The position numbers and the translations under genes were made by a program. The notes beneath the pieces were generated by a model. The model saw only the letters and a program-made list of their open reading frames with translations, was not told the DNA's origin and did not search any database. Positions 33,731 through 44,734 of a DNA stretch of 64,000 nt are shown piece after piece. Each line of letters opens with the position of its first letter. Position 1 is the stretch's first letter. The DNA comes from Elephas maximus indicus (taxonomy: Eukaryota > Chordata > Mammalia > Proboscidea > Elephantidae). The stretch lies in contig NC_064831.1 in assembly GCF_024166365.1 (NCBI RefSeq), positions 86,006,268-86,070,267 of the forward strand. Direction: 5' to 3'.

Positions 33731-34773
33731 TGGATAACATTGGGAAGAATGGGAATTCCAGAACACTTAACTGTGCTCATGAGGAACCTTTACTTAGATT
33801 GAGAGGCAGTTGTTCGGACAGAACAAGGGGATACTGATTGGTTTAAAGTCAGGAAGGGTGTGCATCAGGGTTGTTTTCTTTCATCATACCTATTCAATCT
33901 GTATGCTGAGCAAATAATACGAGAAGCTGGGCTATATGAAGAAGAACGGGGCATCAGGATTGGAGGAAGACTCATTAACAACCTGTGTTATGGAGGTGGC
34001 ACAACCTTGCTTGCTGAAAGTGAAGAGGACTTGAAGCACTTACTAATGAAGATCAAAGATCACAACCTTCAGTATGGATTGCACCTCAGCATAAAGAAAA
34101 CAAAAATCTTTACAACTGGGCCGATGAGCAACATCATGATAAACGGAGAAAAGATTGAAGTTGTCAAGGATTTCATTTTACTTGGATCCACAATCAACAG
34201 CCATGGAAGCAACAGTCAAGAAATCAAAAGACGCATTGCTTTGGCAAACCTGCTGCCAAAGACCTCTTTAAAGTGTTGAAGAGCAAAGATGTCACCTTGA
34301 GGACTAAGGTGCGCCTGATCCAAGCCATGGTATTTTCAATTGCATCATATGCATGTGAAAGCTGAACGATGAATAAGGAAGATGGAAGAAGAGTTGATGC
34401 CTTTGAACTGTGGTGTTGGAGAAGAATATTGAATATACCACGGACTGCCAAAAGAACGAACAAATCTGTCTTGGAAGAAGTACAACCAGAATACTCCTTA
34501 AAGGCAAGGATGGCGAGACTGTGTCTTACACACTTTGGACATGTTGTCAGGAGGGATCAGTCCCTGGAGAAGGACATCATGCTTGGCAGAGTACAGGGTC
34601 AGCGGAAAAGAGGAAGACCCTCAACAAGGTGGATTGACACAGTGGCTGCACCAATGAGTTCAGGCATAACAAGGATTGTAAGGATGGCTCAGGACTGGGC
34701 AGAGTTTCATTCTGCTGTGCATAGGGTCGCTGTCAGTCAGAACTGACCTGACAGTACCTAACAACAACAAATT
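33729..34773 (+). mobile_element. RTE (BovB-like) LINE, 5'-truncated, dead
   Basis: Encodes part of an RTE reverse transcriptase: a VHQGCFLSSYLFNLYAE block (33854-33905), the catalytic region, then IEVVKDFILLGSTI and QEIKRRIALA. After a frameshift come the C-terminal RTE motifs DAFELWCWRRILNIPRTAKR (34396-34455) and FGHVVRRDQSLEKDIMLGR (34534-34590). RTE proteins carry YADD at the active site; here codons 33989-34000 read YGGG, so the metal-binding aspartates are gone. The endonuclease and 5' RT parts are missing. The 3' end GGTCGCTGTCAGTCAGAACT plus ACCTAACAACAACAA has the same tail as the AfroSINEs, implying this LINE family mobilised them. Confidence 0.9.
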
Positions 34774-34806
34774 ATATATATATATATATCGTGTGTGTGT
34801 GTGTGT
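34774..34806. repeat. TA/TG microsatellite
   Basis: TATATATATATATATC then GTGTGTGTGTGTGTGTG, grown from the 3' tail region of the RTE copy. Confidence 0.9.
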
Positions 34807-35083
34807 GGCTGTAGCTGCTGACGAGTCCTCCCCAACTCTTGGTGACCCCGTTGTTACGGACTGTTGTGGTTTGCATTTGCTGATTTTCAGAACTGGATCA
34901 TCAGGTCTTTCTTCCTAGTCTGTCTTAGTCCGGAAGCTCCACTGAAACTTGTTCAGCATCATAGTAACACCAAGCCCCCACCGACAGACCGGTGGTTGCT
35001 GCGCAGGAGACGCGTTGGCCAGGAATCAAACCCAGGCTCCTTCATGGCAGGCAGGAATTCTACCACCGAACCGCCACTGTGCC
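34807..35083 (-). repeat. tRNA-Gly-derived SINE with AfroSINE-like body
   Basis: Read on the minus strand it begins GGTTCGGTGGTAGAATTCCT, then CTGGGTTTGATTCCTGGCCA, close to tRNA-Gly A-box and B-box regions. The body follows (GAACAAGTTTCAGTGGAGCT, AGACTAGGAAGAAAGACCTG). The end, GGGGTCACCAAGAGTTGGGG, is a variant of the AfroSINE/RTE tail. This is a second tRNA head on the same body/tail system. Confidence 0.8.
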
Positions 35084-35351
35084 ACAAATATTCACATACA
35101 TACGCATATATGTGCATTTAGAGTACTGTCATTCTATCCTTGTATACAAGGAAAAACAATGTGACTATAAACTGGCTCCTAAATATTGATGAAAGAGGAG
35201 AGCTTGAACTATTTTGAGTATTTTGGGAAATAGTTTATAGTCTCATAAAGGGGCTAATTTTCAGGATAGCAACCACTTGGGACAACTCAGTCATGTTTAC
35301 TTTAAATATAAAAATATTTTTAGAATTCCTTAGAAAAGTTTTTGTGGGCTC

Positions 35352-35427
35352 TCTCTCTCTCTCCCTCCCACCTCCCTCTATCATGCGCACGCGTGTGAGC
35401 ACACACACACACACACACACACACAGT
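35352..35427. repeat. TC and CA microsatellites
   Basis: CTCTCTCTCTCTCCCTCCCA followed by GCGCACGCGTGTG and a (CA)n run. Confidence 0.95.
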
Positions 35428-36324
35428 GTATAGCCAGAGCACAGGGCCCCATGCTCAGAAGGGTTCCTCTCTCCGTGTTTCATGCCCTGTGGTTGCCATC
35501 TTGAAATTTTTAACTTTATGTATGAATTTGTATTTTGTAAGCGAACTCTGTGAAGAAAATGAAACATAAGTGAGAAACGAGGAGCCTCATTTTACTAGGA
35601 TTCCACCTCCCATTACTTCCTGCCTTACGGAAATAAGTTCTAGCCCTCTGGGGTCCAGAGCCCCACTCCTCGATTGCTAAGACTGTTGTCTTCTTCCTGG
35701 GGGCAGTGATTGAGTCACACCGGCAAGAGGAGGTCGGTGTCCCACCATTGTCCTCTACCTCCCACAGGGCCTGGGCGAGGGAAGGGTCAGTAGAGGTAGT
35801 GTGTGTCCCCTGGTGTCTCAGGGTGGTACAAGGTGGAGGCCATTCCTCCCTGGGCTGGCAGTGCTATGATGCACTCAGCAGACATCTCTGCAGGGGCTCT
35901 CACCCAACCTCCACTCCAGATACCCAGGACACCCCAGCACGGAGGTTGCAATCCATTAGGGGGGTGGTCACCTGTCTGCTTTGTGATGGGGTGACTGGTC
36001 CTTGGAAAGGGGTCTTTCCCATCCCCAGCAGAGACCTCACATTTTCACTTTCCACTGGGCCCTGAAAATGATATAGCCATCTCTGTGCCTGCACACTCAC
36101 CCAGAGGCTCAATACTGTCCCTGCCATCACACATTAACTAGAATCACAGCCTCAAAGCACTTCAATAATAATCGATGCTCTAACTGTCCCCCCAACACAA
36201 TTTAGACTTAGAAATAATAAACTTTACAAGGGTTTAGTGATTTGCCTGCGTTTACAGAATTTCTTTAATACATTTGTTGTTAAAAGGGAAGCGATTAAAC
36301 GCTACTCAAACTCTCCAGAGAGGG
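35428..36324. other. unique sequence, no gene seen
   Basis: GC-richer around 35580-36060 with overlapping open frames on both strands, none resembling a protein family. Absence of stops here fits higher GC content. Confidence 0.45.
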
Positions 36325-36398
36325 TGGGATAGCAAATTAGTTAAACACCTTTCCAGGGCTTAGTTTCTTCATGACCAAAACGGAGATATTAATGATTG
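36325..36398 (+). repeat. MIR SINE fragment
   Basis: TTAGTTAAACACCTTTCCAG, GGCTTAGTTTCTTCATGACC and AAAACGGAGATATTAATGA. Confidence 0.7.
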
Positions 36399-36405
36399 TT
36401 CAGAG

Positions 36406-36597
36406 TACATGGGGGGCGTAAATGGTTAAGCTCCCCATCACTAGCCGAAAGGTTGGCAGTTCGAACCTACCCAGAAGACAAACCTAAAAATCTGCTTTCA
36501 AAAAGTTGCAGCCTTGAAAATCCCTTGGAGCAGCTCTACTCAGCAAACAAGGTCACCATGAATCAGAATCAACTCAATGGCAAATACAACAATAATG
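36406..36597 (+). repeat. AfroSINE, long form, diverged
   Basis: AGCCGAAAGGTTGGCAGTTC, AAAAATCTGCTTTCAAAAAG and GGTCACCATGAATCAGAATC, then CAACTCAATGGCAAATACAA. Confidence 0.88.
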
Positions 36598-36852
36598 ACT
36601 GTTTATGAACAACAAGCTTTTTCATGTTTCTGTGAATATTATTGTTTGTTATTATTATAATGTTACATCACATCGGCAGTTCTGTATCAAGGTCCTTGCC
36701 TTAAGATAATCGCCTTCCCCAGTGGTTTCCTGACTGCAGTGTGGCAGTACATCTATCGGGGAATTTAAACCTTCCTTTTCTCATGCTCCTGTGTCTTGGA
36801 CTTTCTTTCCCACGCTGCTCTGTCTGGTTTCTGGTAGTTGGGGCTTGGCATT

Positions 36853-37068
36853 GCTGTAAGCGGTAACCTGTCGCCATCTAACCAGCTCTGACTTATGGCA
36901 ACCAAGCGTGTGTCAGAGCAGAACTGTACTCTGTAGAGTTTTCAATGGCTGGTTTTTCAGAAGTCCATTTTCAGATCTTTCTTCTGAGGCACCTCTTTGT
37001 AGACACAAATCTCCTTCTCTTGGGCTAGCAGCCAAGTGTGTTAACCATTTGTACCACTCAGGGACTTC
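36853..37068 (-). repeat. AfroSINE, older subfamily
   Basis: Antisense: CTCTGACTTATGGCAACCAA, GTGTCAGAGCAGAACTGTAC, TTTTCAATGGCTGGTTTTTC and GAGGCACCTCTTTGTAGACA, ending CCACTCAGGGACTTC. Confidence 0.9.
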
Positions 37069-37074
37069 TAGCAT

Positions 37075-37842
37075 TGTCACAGGAACCACAAATGAAGACA
37101 CTCTGCACCCCTAATTTTGACAGTTCCTCCAACAATAACTTGAGCTGCTTTTCATAAACTGCTGTCATTAGAGACTTTTGGGAAAGAATATATTTAAACA
37201 TTTAATAATTTCCTTTGAGGAGTATCATCTCATAAGTGAAGACCTTATGTTTTTGAGGTTTTTTTTTTTTCTTTTGATTAAAAATACTACTTCCTTGATG
37301 ATTCCTTCCTCAGACCTAAATGTGAACCATCTCCCTCTGACCCAGGATCAGGATTAAACCCCAAGCTGGGTGGCCTAAGGCTGCAGCTCCCTCCCTACAA
37401 GAGCCCGACAGGGTGCGATGGCTTCTTGGGGGTCCTCTGCCCTAAGCAGGCTTGTGCTCCTGACTCACGGTCAGCTTGTCAGCTGCTATGAGCCCCAGAG
37501 TCCCTATTTATGGAGTTCAGTGTTTTTTTTCTCTGACAGAGTGACCTCACACTCAGAAAATCTTATTCTGCTTGTTTCTGACCATTTCTCCAAGTTGTCA
37601 GAGTCTTTTTGAATTATACTCCTGTATTCCAGAGTGCCAGTCAGCCTTCTCTGCCTGGTTCAAACCACAGGCCCAATGTGCATGGTCCCGCATACAAATA
37701 TTTTTATGGTGAAAACCACAATCTATTACTAGTTATTCTGGTTATAGTATTACAAGACAAAAAAATAAAGAGTAAGATATGTACACATATATAATACACA
37801 TATATGTATGTACATACATACACACACATACATATAAATACA
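37075..37842. other. unique sequence, no gene seen
   Basis: TA/CA simple repeats at about 37786-37830; otherwise nothing recognised. Confidence 0.5.
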
Positions 37843-37999
37843 TTGCCCTGGTGCTGCAGTGGTTAAGAGCTCAGCTGCTAAACAAAAGGTCAGCAGTTCG
37901 AATCCGCCAGCTGCTCCTTGGAAACCCTGTGGGGCAGTTCTACTCCATCCTATAAGGTCACTATGAGTTGGAATAGACTCGAAAGCAAGGGGTTTGGCA
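37843..37999 (+). repeat. AfroSINE inside TA/CA simple repeats
   Basis: TTGCCCTGGTGCTGCAGTGG to GACTCGAAAGCAAGGGGTTT. CATATATATATACATGTACG lies on the right and related ATACATACACACACATACAT on the left. Confidence 0.95.
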
Positions 38000-38049
38000 T
38001 ATATATATACATGTACGTGTGTGTATCTGTAAATGTAGACAGATAGATA

Positions 38050-38589
38050 TGTCTCCTTGTGCCTGTGGAATTTATTCTCCCGACTTAATGAGGCAATTCC
38101 ATGAAGTGACATGTTTCTACTGAACAGCGCACATCAAGACTTGCTACCTGTCTCCCGACTTAGCCCACCCTTTGGAGGGGTTTAGATTAGGGGCTGCACC
38201 TTACTGAATCAGACAAATAAGCGGTGGTTGCTGAAATGAACCAACTGCTGCTCACATTCATTGCTTACTATTTTATTTAGAAAGGCAATTCTTATGCAAG
38301 TCCCCCCCCTCCAAAAAAAAAAAAGAAGTCTGGGCAAAGAATATGCTGAGATATTCATTCTATTTTTCCGGAAAGCAAAGCACCTCGCCTTCAAGGAACA
38401 CGAGTTTGAGTTCTCCGGACAGCCTCACCCCACTCCTTTCAGTTCTCTACCTTGGCTATACTGAGTTCGTTATTTGGTTTTGTTTTCATTTCTCTCTCTC
38501 TCTTTTTCTTTTTTTTTTCCTTTTCCTTCTGTTTTTGTGGAAGGAGGAAAAGCCACGTATGTGAGGTGGTGACAATACAGTCAGCGGAG
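38050..38589. other. unique sequence, no gene seen
   Basis: C7 and A-tract near 38303-38324 and a pyrimidine tract at 38490-38530. Confidence 0.5.
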
Positions 38590-38920
38590 CCAGAGCCTTA
38601 ATCACTGTTTACTGATTTAGGCCATTTTACTAGCAGGCAGTGCTTTTCCAGAGAGCTGTTTTCCTGGCAGGGTGCAAAGACTGCTTTCAGGGGCAAAAGT
38701 GCGTGTCTCGACGACGCTGTCTCGCTCACCACCACTGGCACGGGCTCACCACCACTGGCAGGACCGCGGCATCGAGGCAACCGGCCGGCGTGTGGCCGCC
38801 GCTGACGGTGCTCATCTGGCGGTGGTGTTAATGAGAGCTGGATAAAAGCGGGAGGGAGGGCACAGAGGACCCAACAGGGCATCAAAACAATACCTATTGC
38901 AGGCAGAGCCAACACATTTC
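38590..38920. promoter_or_regulatory. CpG-dense patch, candidate regulatory element
   Basis: About 17 CpGs fall between 38700 and 38840, in a window where CpG is otherwise rare. There is a perfect tandem GCTCACCACCACTGGCA (38724-38740 and 38744-38760). The right side, TGTTAATGAGAGCTGGATAA to about 38850, looks constrained. It could be a small CpG island, an orphan promoter or an enhancer core. No exon is visible beside it. Confidence 0.4.
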
Positions 38921-40143
38921 ACACTGCGTCTCCACTCCTGTGGTGAAAAGAATTGAAAATGACAGAGAGAGAATTTTACCTTCCCCTCTGTTAGGCTTTT
39001 TTGTTTGGTTTGTTTACACTGCTTTGGGATGGTGTGAGTAGTATTGTAGCTGCTGGCTTTCCTCTCTGCTCTTTCTTAAAATTGTGCTTAAGCTAAGATG
39101 AAAATAATGGATCAGACATGAAAAGGAAAGCGGGCCAGTTAGGAATTGCTTGCATTTCTTGAACAGTTTTTTTTTTTCCCCTGACCTGCATATTCCCCTA
39201 TTAGTCCTGGTCAACTCCCAAAATCCTCCATTTAGGGGCAAATCTATATCACAGTGGAAGCAGGGGTGGGGGGCTGACCTGTGAAATGAGGTCTGCAGGT
39301 AAAAAGGGAATTGGGCTGCTAGGGCTTTGGGAACTTCTACTGATATTTACATATGCGTGTGGACAGCGAAAGTGTCCCCTGGGCTCCTCCAGCTAAGTAT
39401 GCTGAGTACCAATCAAATGGCTGTAATTCTTCTCGTTCAGGTATGTCACCTCAGACTCGGTTCAGGGTGAGAGGACCCATCAAAGCCAGGGTTTTGCCTA
39501 GTGTGACACACCATCACAGTAATCCCCCAGAGGACAGTGTCCTGGCCCTCCCAGCCACTTCACTCCTGCACTTTCATTAGGGTCCCTATGTTTTGTAGTG
39601 GTTGCCAGTCCTTTATTCCTTGGTTTTAGTTACATGAGGAAACGATGAACTCCTCCCAAACAAAATGTTCAACACGAGGTTAAGATATCATCACTGGGGG
39701 TCAGTAGTAGTGATGAGCGTCAGACCCCCAGACTTTGAAACCTCCTTATCTGCCATCTTCATTCTCTCACCACTGTCCAGGCTGCTATCTGGCATGAACA
39801 CGGAGTGTCTCCATCACTCCCACTCCCCTTCATTGTCCTGCTTCTCCCATCTCGACGGGACAGTCCACAATGCCGTAGCCCATTCCTCCTGTCCAGCAGA
39901 CAATGTCCTCGGCTACCTCAACTCAAACTCTCCCATAAACTCAACATATAGCAAGCCACAAGGCTCAAAGAAGTTTGCGAATAATGCGAATGTTGGCGGG
40001 GCATCTTGAACAGATTCGTTGCCAACCACACTTTCTACATTGTTAAAGCATTAGTTTAGGAACCCTTGCTGGTTTTAGCTCATTGGGATTTATCACAGCC
40101 TATTCTTTATCCACCTGGTGACGGCAGTGGGTTTAGTGGGTAC
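38921..40143. other. unique sequence, no gene seen
   Basis: A 114-codon ORF at 39665-40009 is His/Ser/Pro-rich with no recognisable domain. A fragment GTGACGGCAGTGGGTTTAG at 40120-40138 may be a relic SINE tail. Confidence 0.45.
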
Positions 40144-40303
40144 GCGCCTGGTGGCATAATGGTGAAGTGCTATGGCTGCTAACCAAGAGGTCAGCAGTTT
40201 GAATCCTCCAGGCACTCCTTGGAAACTCTATGGAGCAGTTCTACTCTGTCTTATAGGTTCGCTATAAGTCGAAATCGACTCGACAGCATTGTTTTTTTTT
40301 TAT
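40144..40303 (+). repeat. AfroSINE, young short subfamily
   Basis: GCGCCTGGTGGCATAATGGT, GTGCTATGGCTGCTAACCAA, AACTCTATGGAGCAGTTCTA and ATCGACTCGACAGCATTG plus T-tract. Confidence 0.96.
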
Positions 40304-41079
40304 GCAAGTGGAAGATGGCTTACCAACTTCAATAAAAGGCCATCTGATTTCTATATTGTCAACACTATTAATATTAATACTATCTAGACAAACTATTTCT
40401 AATGTCTTTATAAGTTTCGAACCATCAGAGAAGTGTCTGGTAAAGTGGGCTGTCTAGTCTTGCTTTAACTCTACTAATCACCACCTCCACCTGTTTGCAA
40501 AGGGGCTGATAGATCACGTTTTACTACTATGTGCAGCTGAACACTCACCAGACTGAAATGCTTAGAACCTTTAGAGGAACAGAGAGAGACACTAGACCCC
40601 CACTTTTGGGTGTCTCTAATTGTCTAGGTAAACCACACTGCTTAAAGAGCCTTCCGCACCAGGGACAATGTTACAGATGTGAACTGCTTTGCTTGGAAAT
40701 TCAAAGCAGTAGCTGATTTAAAAAGAACTAGAAATATCTATCAAAAGTATTTACCTTCTCTAAAAGAAGCATAACAGCGTTGTGACATTACAACAGATTT
40801 TTGCAGAAGGACCAAGTTATCACGAGCATGTCGCAGTCTTCATAAATATCAACAGAACTGTCTCAATGCCCATTTTTTTATTTGATACTTTTCTACACAG
40901 AGGAGATAACAATATTTGAGGTGGAAGAGAGAGAAGGAGAGAGAGAGAGAGAGATTAGGAGAGCCAGAAAGGGAGAATAAACGAAAGAAAAAGAAGTGAG
41001 AAAAAGAAACAAAAAGAGATCACCTTTAAGGCTTTTCTTTTCTCTTTCTTTCAAATGACACAATAGAATTTTTTTTTTT
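40304..41079. other. unique sequence with GA-rich tract, no gene seen
   Basis: GAGA microsatellite at about 40925-40955. Confidence 0.5.
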
Positions 41080-41720
41080 TCCTAAAGTTGTATTAGGGAT
41101 TCACTTAAGCAGAAATGAACTGTAATATGCAAATAGTCCTAATTGGACTGCTAATAGAGCGTGTCTCTGTTGTTTTTTTGTAGGGAGTTTTATGCCTATG
41201 TAATCAGTGCAGACAGCCGTTAAGTAAATGAAGAGGCAACTAACAATGTCAGAAAAGAGACCGGGCGGTTCCGGCTGACACTACCCTAATCTTCCAGGAC
41301 CCATTAAATGGCAGTTTCAACGCATTACCTACCATAACATCCTTGAATATCACTGATTTTATTTGCAGTATCAAACATTCCATTTCATGCCCCATTAACA
41401 GTGGGAGCCTGAGCTTTTTGACGCAGCTAAACATTTTACTAACTACCTGGACTAAGTAACCAATTAACTTTTGGAGACAATACGGCCAATTAAGCGCGAA
41501 AAGGTAAGGCTGTCATCCCCCACGAAAATTGAATTTCCTTTTCCTGATGGCACTTATTGTCGCCACTCAATTGTTAATGGGGATTTGGTCCCTATTAAAG
41601 TATGAAGGCAAAGTGGAATGGAAAAGTTCAGAGGACTTGGTTCCTAAAGAGTAGGTCACAAAGTGTCCCAATTGGCCACTAATTCAGTTAACTTTTCTTC
41701 ATGCCAGATTACTTATCGGA
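41080..41720. promoter_or_regulatory. best candidate ultraconserved-type non-coding element
   Basis: 640 bp with no transposon, no simple repeat and no meaningful ORF. It is packed with AT-core motifs in mixed context: GTCCTAATTGGACTGCTAAT near 41136, GTTAAGTAAATGAAGAGGC near 41219, GGACCCATTAAATGGC near 41297, TAACCAATTAACTTTTGG near 41456, CGGCCAATTAAGCGCGAAAA near 41483 and CAATTGTTAATGGGG near 41568. It retains CpGs at 41261-41276 and 41496-41500. This fits a homeodomain/POU/SOX-bound developmental enhancer; conservation is inferred, not seen. Confidence 0.5.
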
Positions 41721-43624
41721 TGCGACTGTAGCAGGGCTCTAATATGACATTCTGTGATAGTACATTGCACAATCTGGTAGCTTCCGAGGCACCCACAGGC
41801 CCAGGGCTGTAGTTTGGGACCTTATATGGGAGTTTAGGAGGGGGAAAAAAAAAAGAAAGAAAGAACGAAAACCAACCTGTTTGTTTTGACAGCAGAAATA
41901 TCAATGTCCAACAAGATATTGCCCTGGTTATCACTGCCTTGGACTTTTCAGAGATAAAAACAAACTCCTTTGTGGGGAGGTATGCTCTGAATTAACCCTC
42001 TGTGGTTTGGGAAGTCATTTGCTAAATGGCCTACAAGGTCATGGTGGTGATTCGGCTCTGTGGATTTGACTCCAGTTGACTGGAATGGCGTGCGAGTAAT
42101 GAACTTGGATATCACATTTTGAATGCTTGAGGCAAATTTCATCCCTTTGGTCAGAGTCTTTCATCTTTGGAGGTACAGAAGAAAATGTGTCCTAGAGGGC
42201 ATATTCCATAGGCCTTGTATAAGTGAAAAACACAAAGCTCATATTGAAGAACACAGCCATAGCCCAACTGCTGGGCTCAGATTCGTCTATTAAAAAAAAA
42301 AAAAAAAAGAACCCACTCAGATCAGCTTTGTGAAAGTAAAGCTATTCTGAATGTAAGGAGAAATCAAGATTTTTGAAAAACGGGGAAAGAATAGAACCCC
42401 AGTGATTATTAGTTGAACCTGTGTCATGGCAAATTTAAGGCTTGCATGTTCAATATTATCAGATCACTTGTAGAGCAATACAACTTTTTAACCTTTGTTT
42501 TAAGCCTGTTCGTATGCATGTAAAATACGATTTGGGCCTGAGAACTCATAAATAAAGGGAGAATTTAAATGGTACCCAGAATTATTAATTTCCCATATTG
42601 TTTCAATGGTTAAGATGCTTAGTCCCCATAGAACAGCTGTTGAATTGCCATGGGGGGAGGGGGAACCACACAAATTCCATTGTTATATTAGTATTCTAAG
42701 TTTATAATTTTTTATGTTGTTTCTATCAGATTCTTTGGTGATAGGAGGCAGGCCCAAAGGGAATTAACATTATAACCTGTCAAGTTTGAGTGCCTTTTGA
42801 AGAATTTGTTAAGAATTGCTGCTCCCAAAGAAGATTAGAATAAGAATGGTTCTCCTATACTAGTATGGAGCAATTAAAAACATCAGTTGGATTTCCTTTT
42901 GAAATTTTCTTTGGATTTTGATGTCTTTTCTCAAGAAACACGATTTACTTTACAGAAGTGAGTGCTATGGGTTATTTATTTTAGCCATTTTCCCATGGCA
43001 GTGGATGATTTGAAAATGATTGCAATAATCTGAACTTCCTGTTATTTAAGACAGTGGAGTCAAGCCAGATCTCAAATGCTTCCTGTCCCCATCTCTAACA
43101 TCGTTATATGAGAATAATTAAAACAAAAAATAAATGATAAAATTACATCAGCAACACCCAAACTGTGGCTAGGGCTGGTGGCCAGAAGCTTCCAATAATC
43201 CACATCACTCTGTAATGATGGCGGTAGGAAGCTGCAAACCTCCCAAAGCTGCTCAGCACCTAGCAGAGCCCTGAGGTCCTGCTGCAGCATTAGGACCTGC
43301 TGGGGCAGGGAGGTGCTGAGAGGCACGGTGGGAATCCCAGGTGCTGGTGCCTCCAGCCCTCCGCATTATTAAGGGAGGTGCCAAAAGTCTTTTCCCTCTT
43401 GTGTTTTTGAGGTAATTTGTTTTCTTCTAAATGGTTGGTGTTTGTTCATTTATGTATCCATTTATTCAATTATTTATTTCTTGTTTGCTTGCTTTAAAAC
43501 AAATCCTTGATGCATCTGTATTTTTTGGGGGGGGGAGGGCAAGTGTAAAGAAAGGTCACAAGGTCAGAGATTATGGTTTTCATTTTTGTTTTTCCATGTA
43601 TTTAGCCAATCTTCCCAACACACT
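41721..43624. other. unique sequence, no gene seen
   Basis: Part may continue the enhancer-like block to about 42130. G-rich runs occur at 42652-42663 and 43526-43540. An 84-codon minus ORF at 43072-43326 is unrecognised. Confidence 0.45.
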
Positions 43625-43629
43625 CCCCC

Positions 43630-43666
<37 letters not shown>

Positions 43667-43670
43667 ACAC
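43625..43670. repeat. CA microsatellite
   Basis: Uninterrupted CA dinucleotides for most of the tract. Confidence 0.97.
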
Positions 43671-44139
43671 CCCATATACCCTTTCCTATGAGGTAGAGTT
43701 TGAGCATTGGGTTTTCTGCAGCCTGAGGATTGAGAATGGGGTCTGTATGCAACCTTGATTGCTAAACCTGGCATCTGTTCTCTTCTCTTGTTAAATACCC
43801 AATGTCAAGGCTGGCTTCTTCTCAGGGATGTATCTTATTCCAGTATGAGATACACACTGTGGTGCGGCAGAGGTCTATTTGTATCAGAGATAGCATAGAT
43901 TGTTCACTTTCTTCTTTTTTTCCCCCCCAGCAATCATTTTAACATCTCAAAAATGATATTTTCTGATTAATAAACTAATACAGTGCCTATTTATCATATT
44001 TAGAAAATGCAGACAAGTTAGAAAATGCCTAACTCTGGACAGTGTTAGATCTTGCTTTTGTAGTGAACCTTTTAAAAGGGAATACAGACAAAGAGCTGAG
44101 CATTTGGTTGAGTGTTAATATGACCACTACATTAATATT

Positions 44140-44723
44140 GTCTGTCACAATCAACACCCATGGAAGCAGCAGTCAAGAAATTAAAAGACGTGTTGCATGG
44201 AGCAAATTGGCTGCAAGAGATCTCTTTAAAGTGTTAAAAATCAAAGATGTCACCTTGAGGACTAAGGTGTGCCTGACCCAAGCCATGGTGTTTTCAGTCA
44301 CCTCATACGCATGCAAAAGCTGGACAATGAATAAGAAAGGCCAAAGAGAATTGACGCCTTTGAACTGTGGTCATGGTGAAGAATATTGAATATTCCATGG
44401 ACTGCCAGAAGAACCAACAAATCTGTCTTGGGAGAAGTACAATCAGAATGCTCCTTGGAAGCAAGGATGGTGAGACTTTGGACATGTTGTCAGGAGGGAT
44501 CAGTCTCTGACGAAGGACATCATACTTGGTAAAGTAGAGGGTCATTGAAAAAGAGGAAGGCCCTCAGGGAGATGGATTGACACAGTGGCCACAACAATGG
44601 GCTTAAGCATAGCAACAATTATGAGGATGGTGCAGGACCAGGCAGTGTTTCATTCTGTTATGCGTAGGGTTACTGTGAGCCAAAACTGACTCGATGGCAC
44701 CCAACCACAACAACAACAACAAC
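44140..44723 (+). mobile_element. RTE (BovB-like) LINE 3' fragment with target duplication
   Basis: Starts within ORF2 at CACAATCAACACCCATGGAA and shows GCATGGAGCAAATTGGCTGC, ACTGCCAGAAGAACCAACAA and TGTTGTCAGGAGGGATCAGT. It ends CTGACTCGATGGCACCCAAC plus ACAACAAC. ACATTAATATT (44129-44139) and ACATAAATATT (44724-44734) are a target duplication with one mismatch. Several frameshifts are present. Confidence 0.9.
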
Positions 44724-44734
44724 ACATAAATATT

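Noticed and set aside
33860-34279. intact RTE polymerase ORF
   Set aside because: Both active-site Asp are replaced by Gly, the frame breaks at about 34279 and the upstream domains are missing.
35706-36065. 119-codon ORF as a gene
   Set aside because: Lies in GC-richer DNA with overlapping open frames on both strands, a typical composition effect; no recognised motif.
39665-40009. 114-codon ORF as a small gene
   Set aside because: His/Ser/Pro-rich, no domain, no splice or promoter signals that stand out and no family resemblance.
43072-43326. 84-codon minus-strand ORF (Leu/Gln-rich) as an exon
   Set aside because: Looks protein-like in part (LPQQVLMLQQDLRALLG) but has no splice context or family match by eye.
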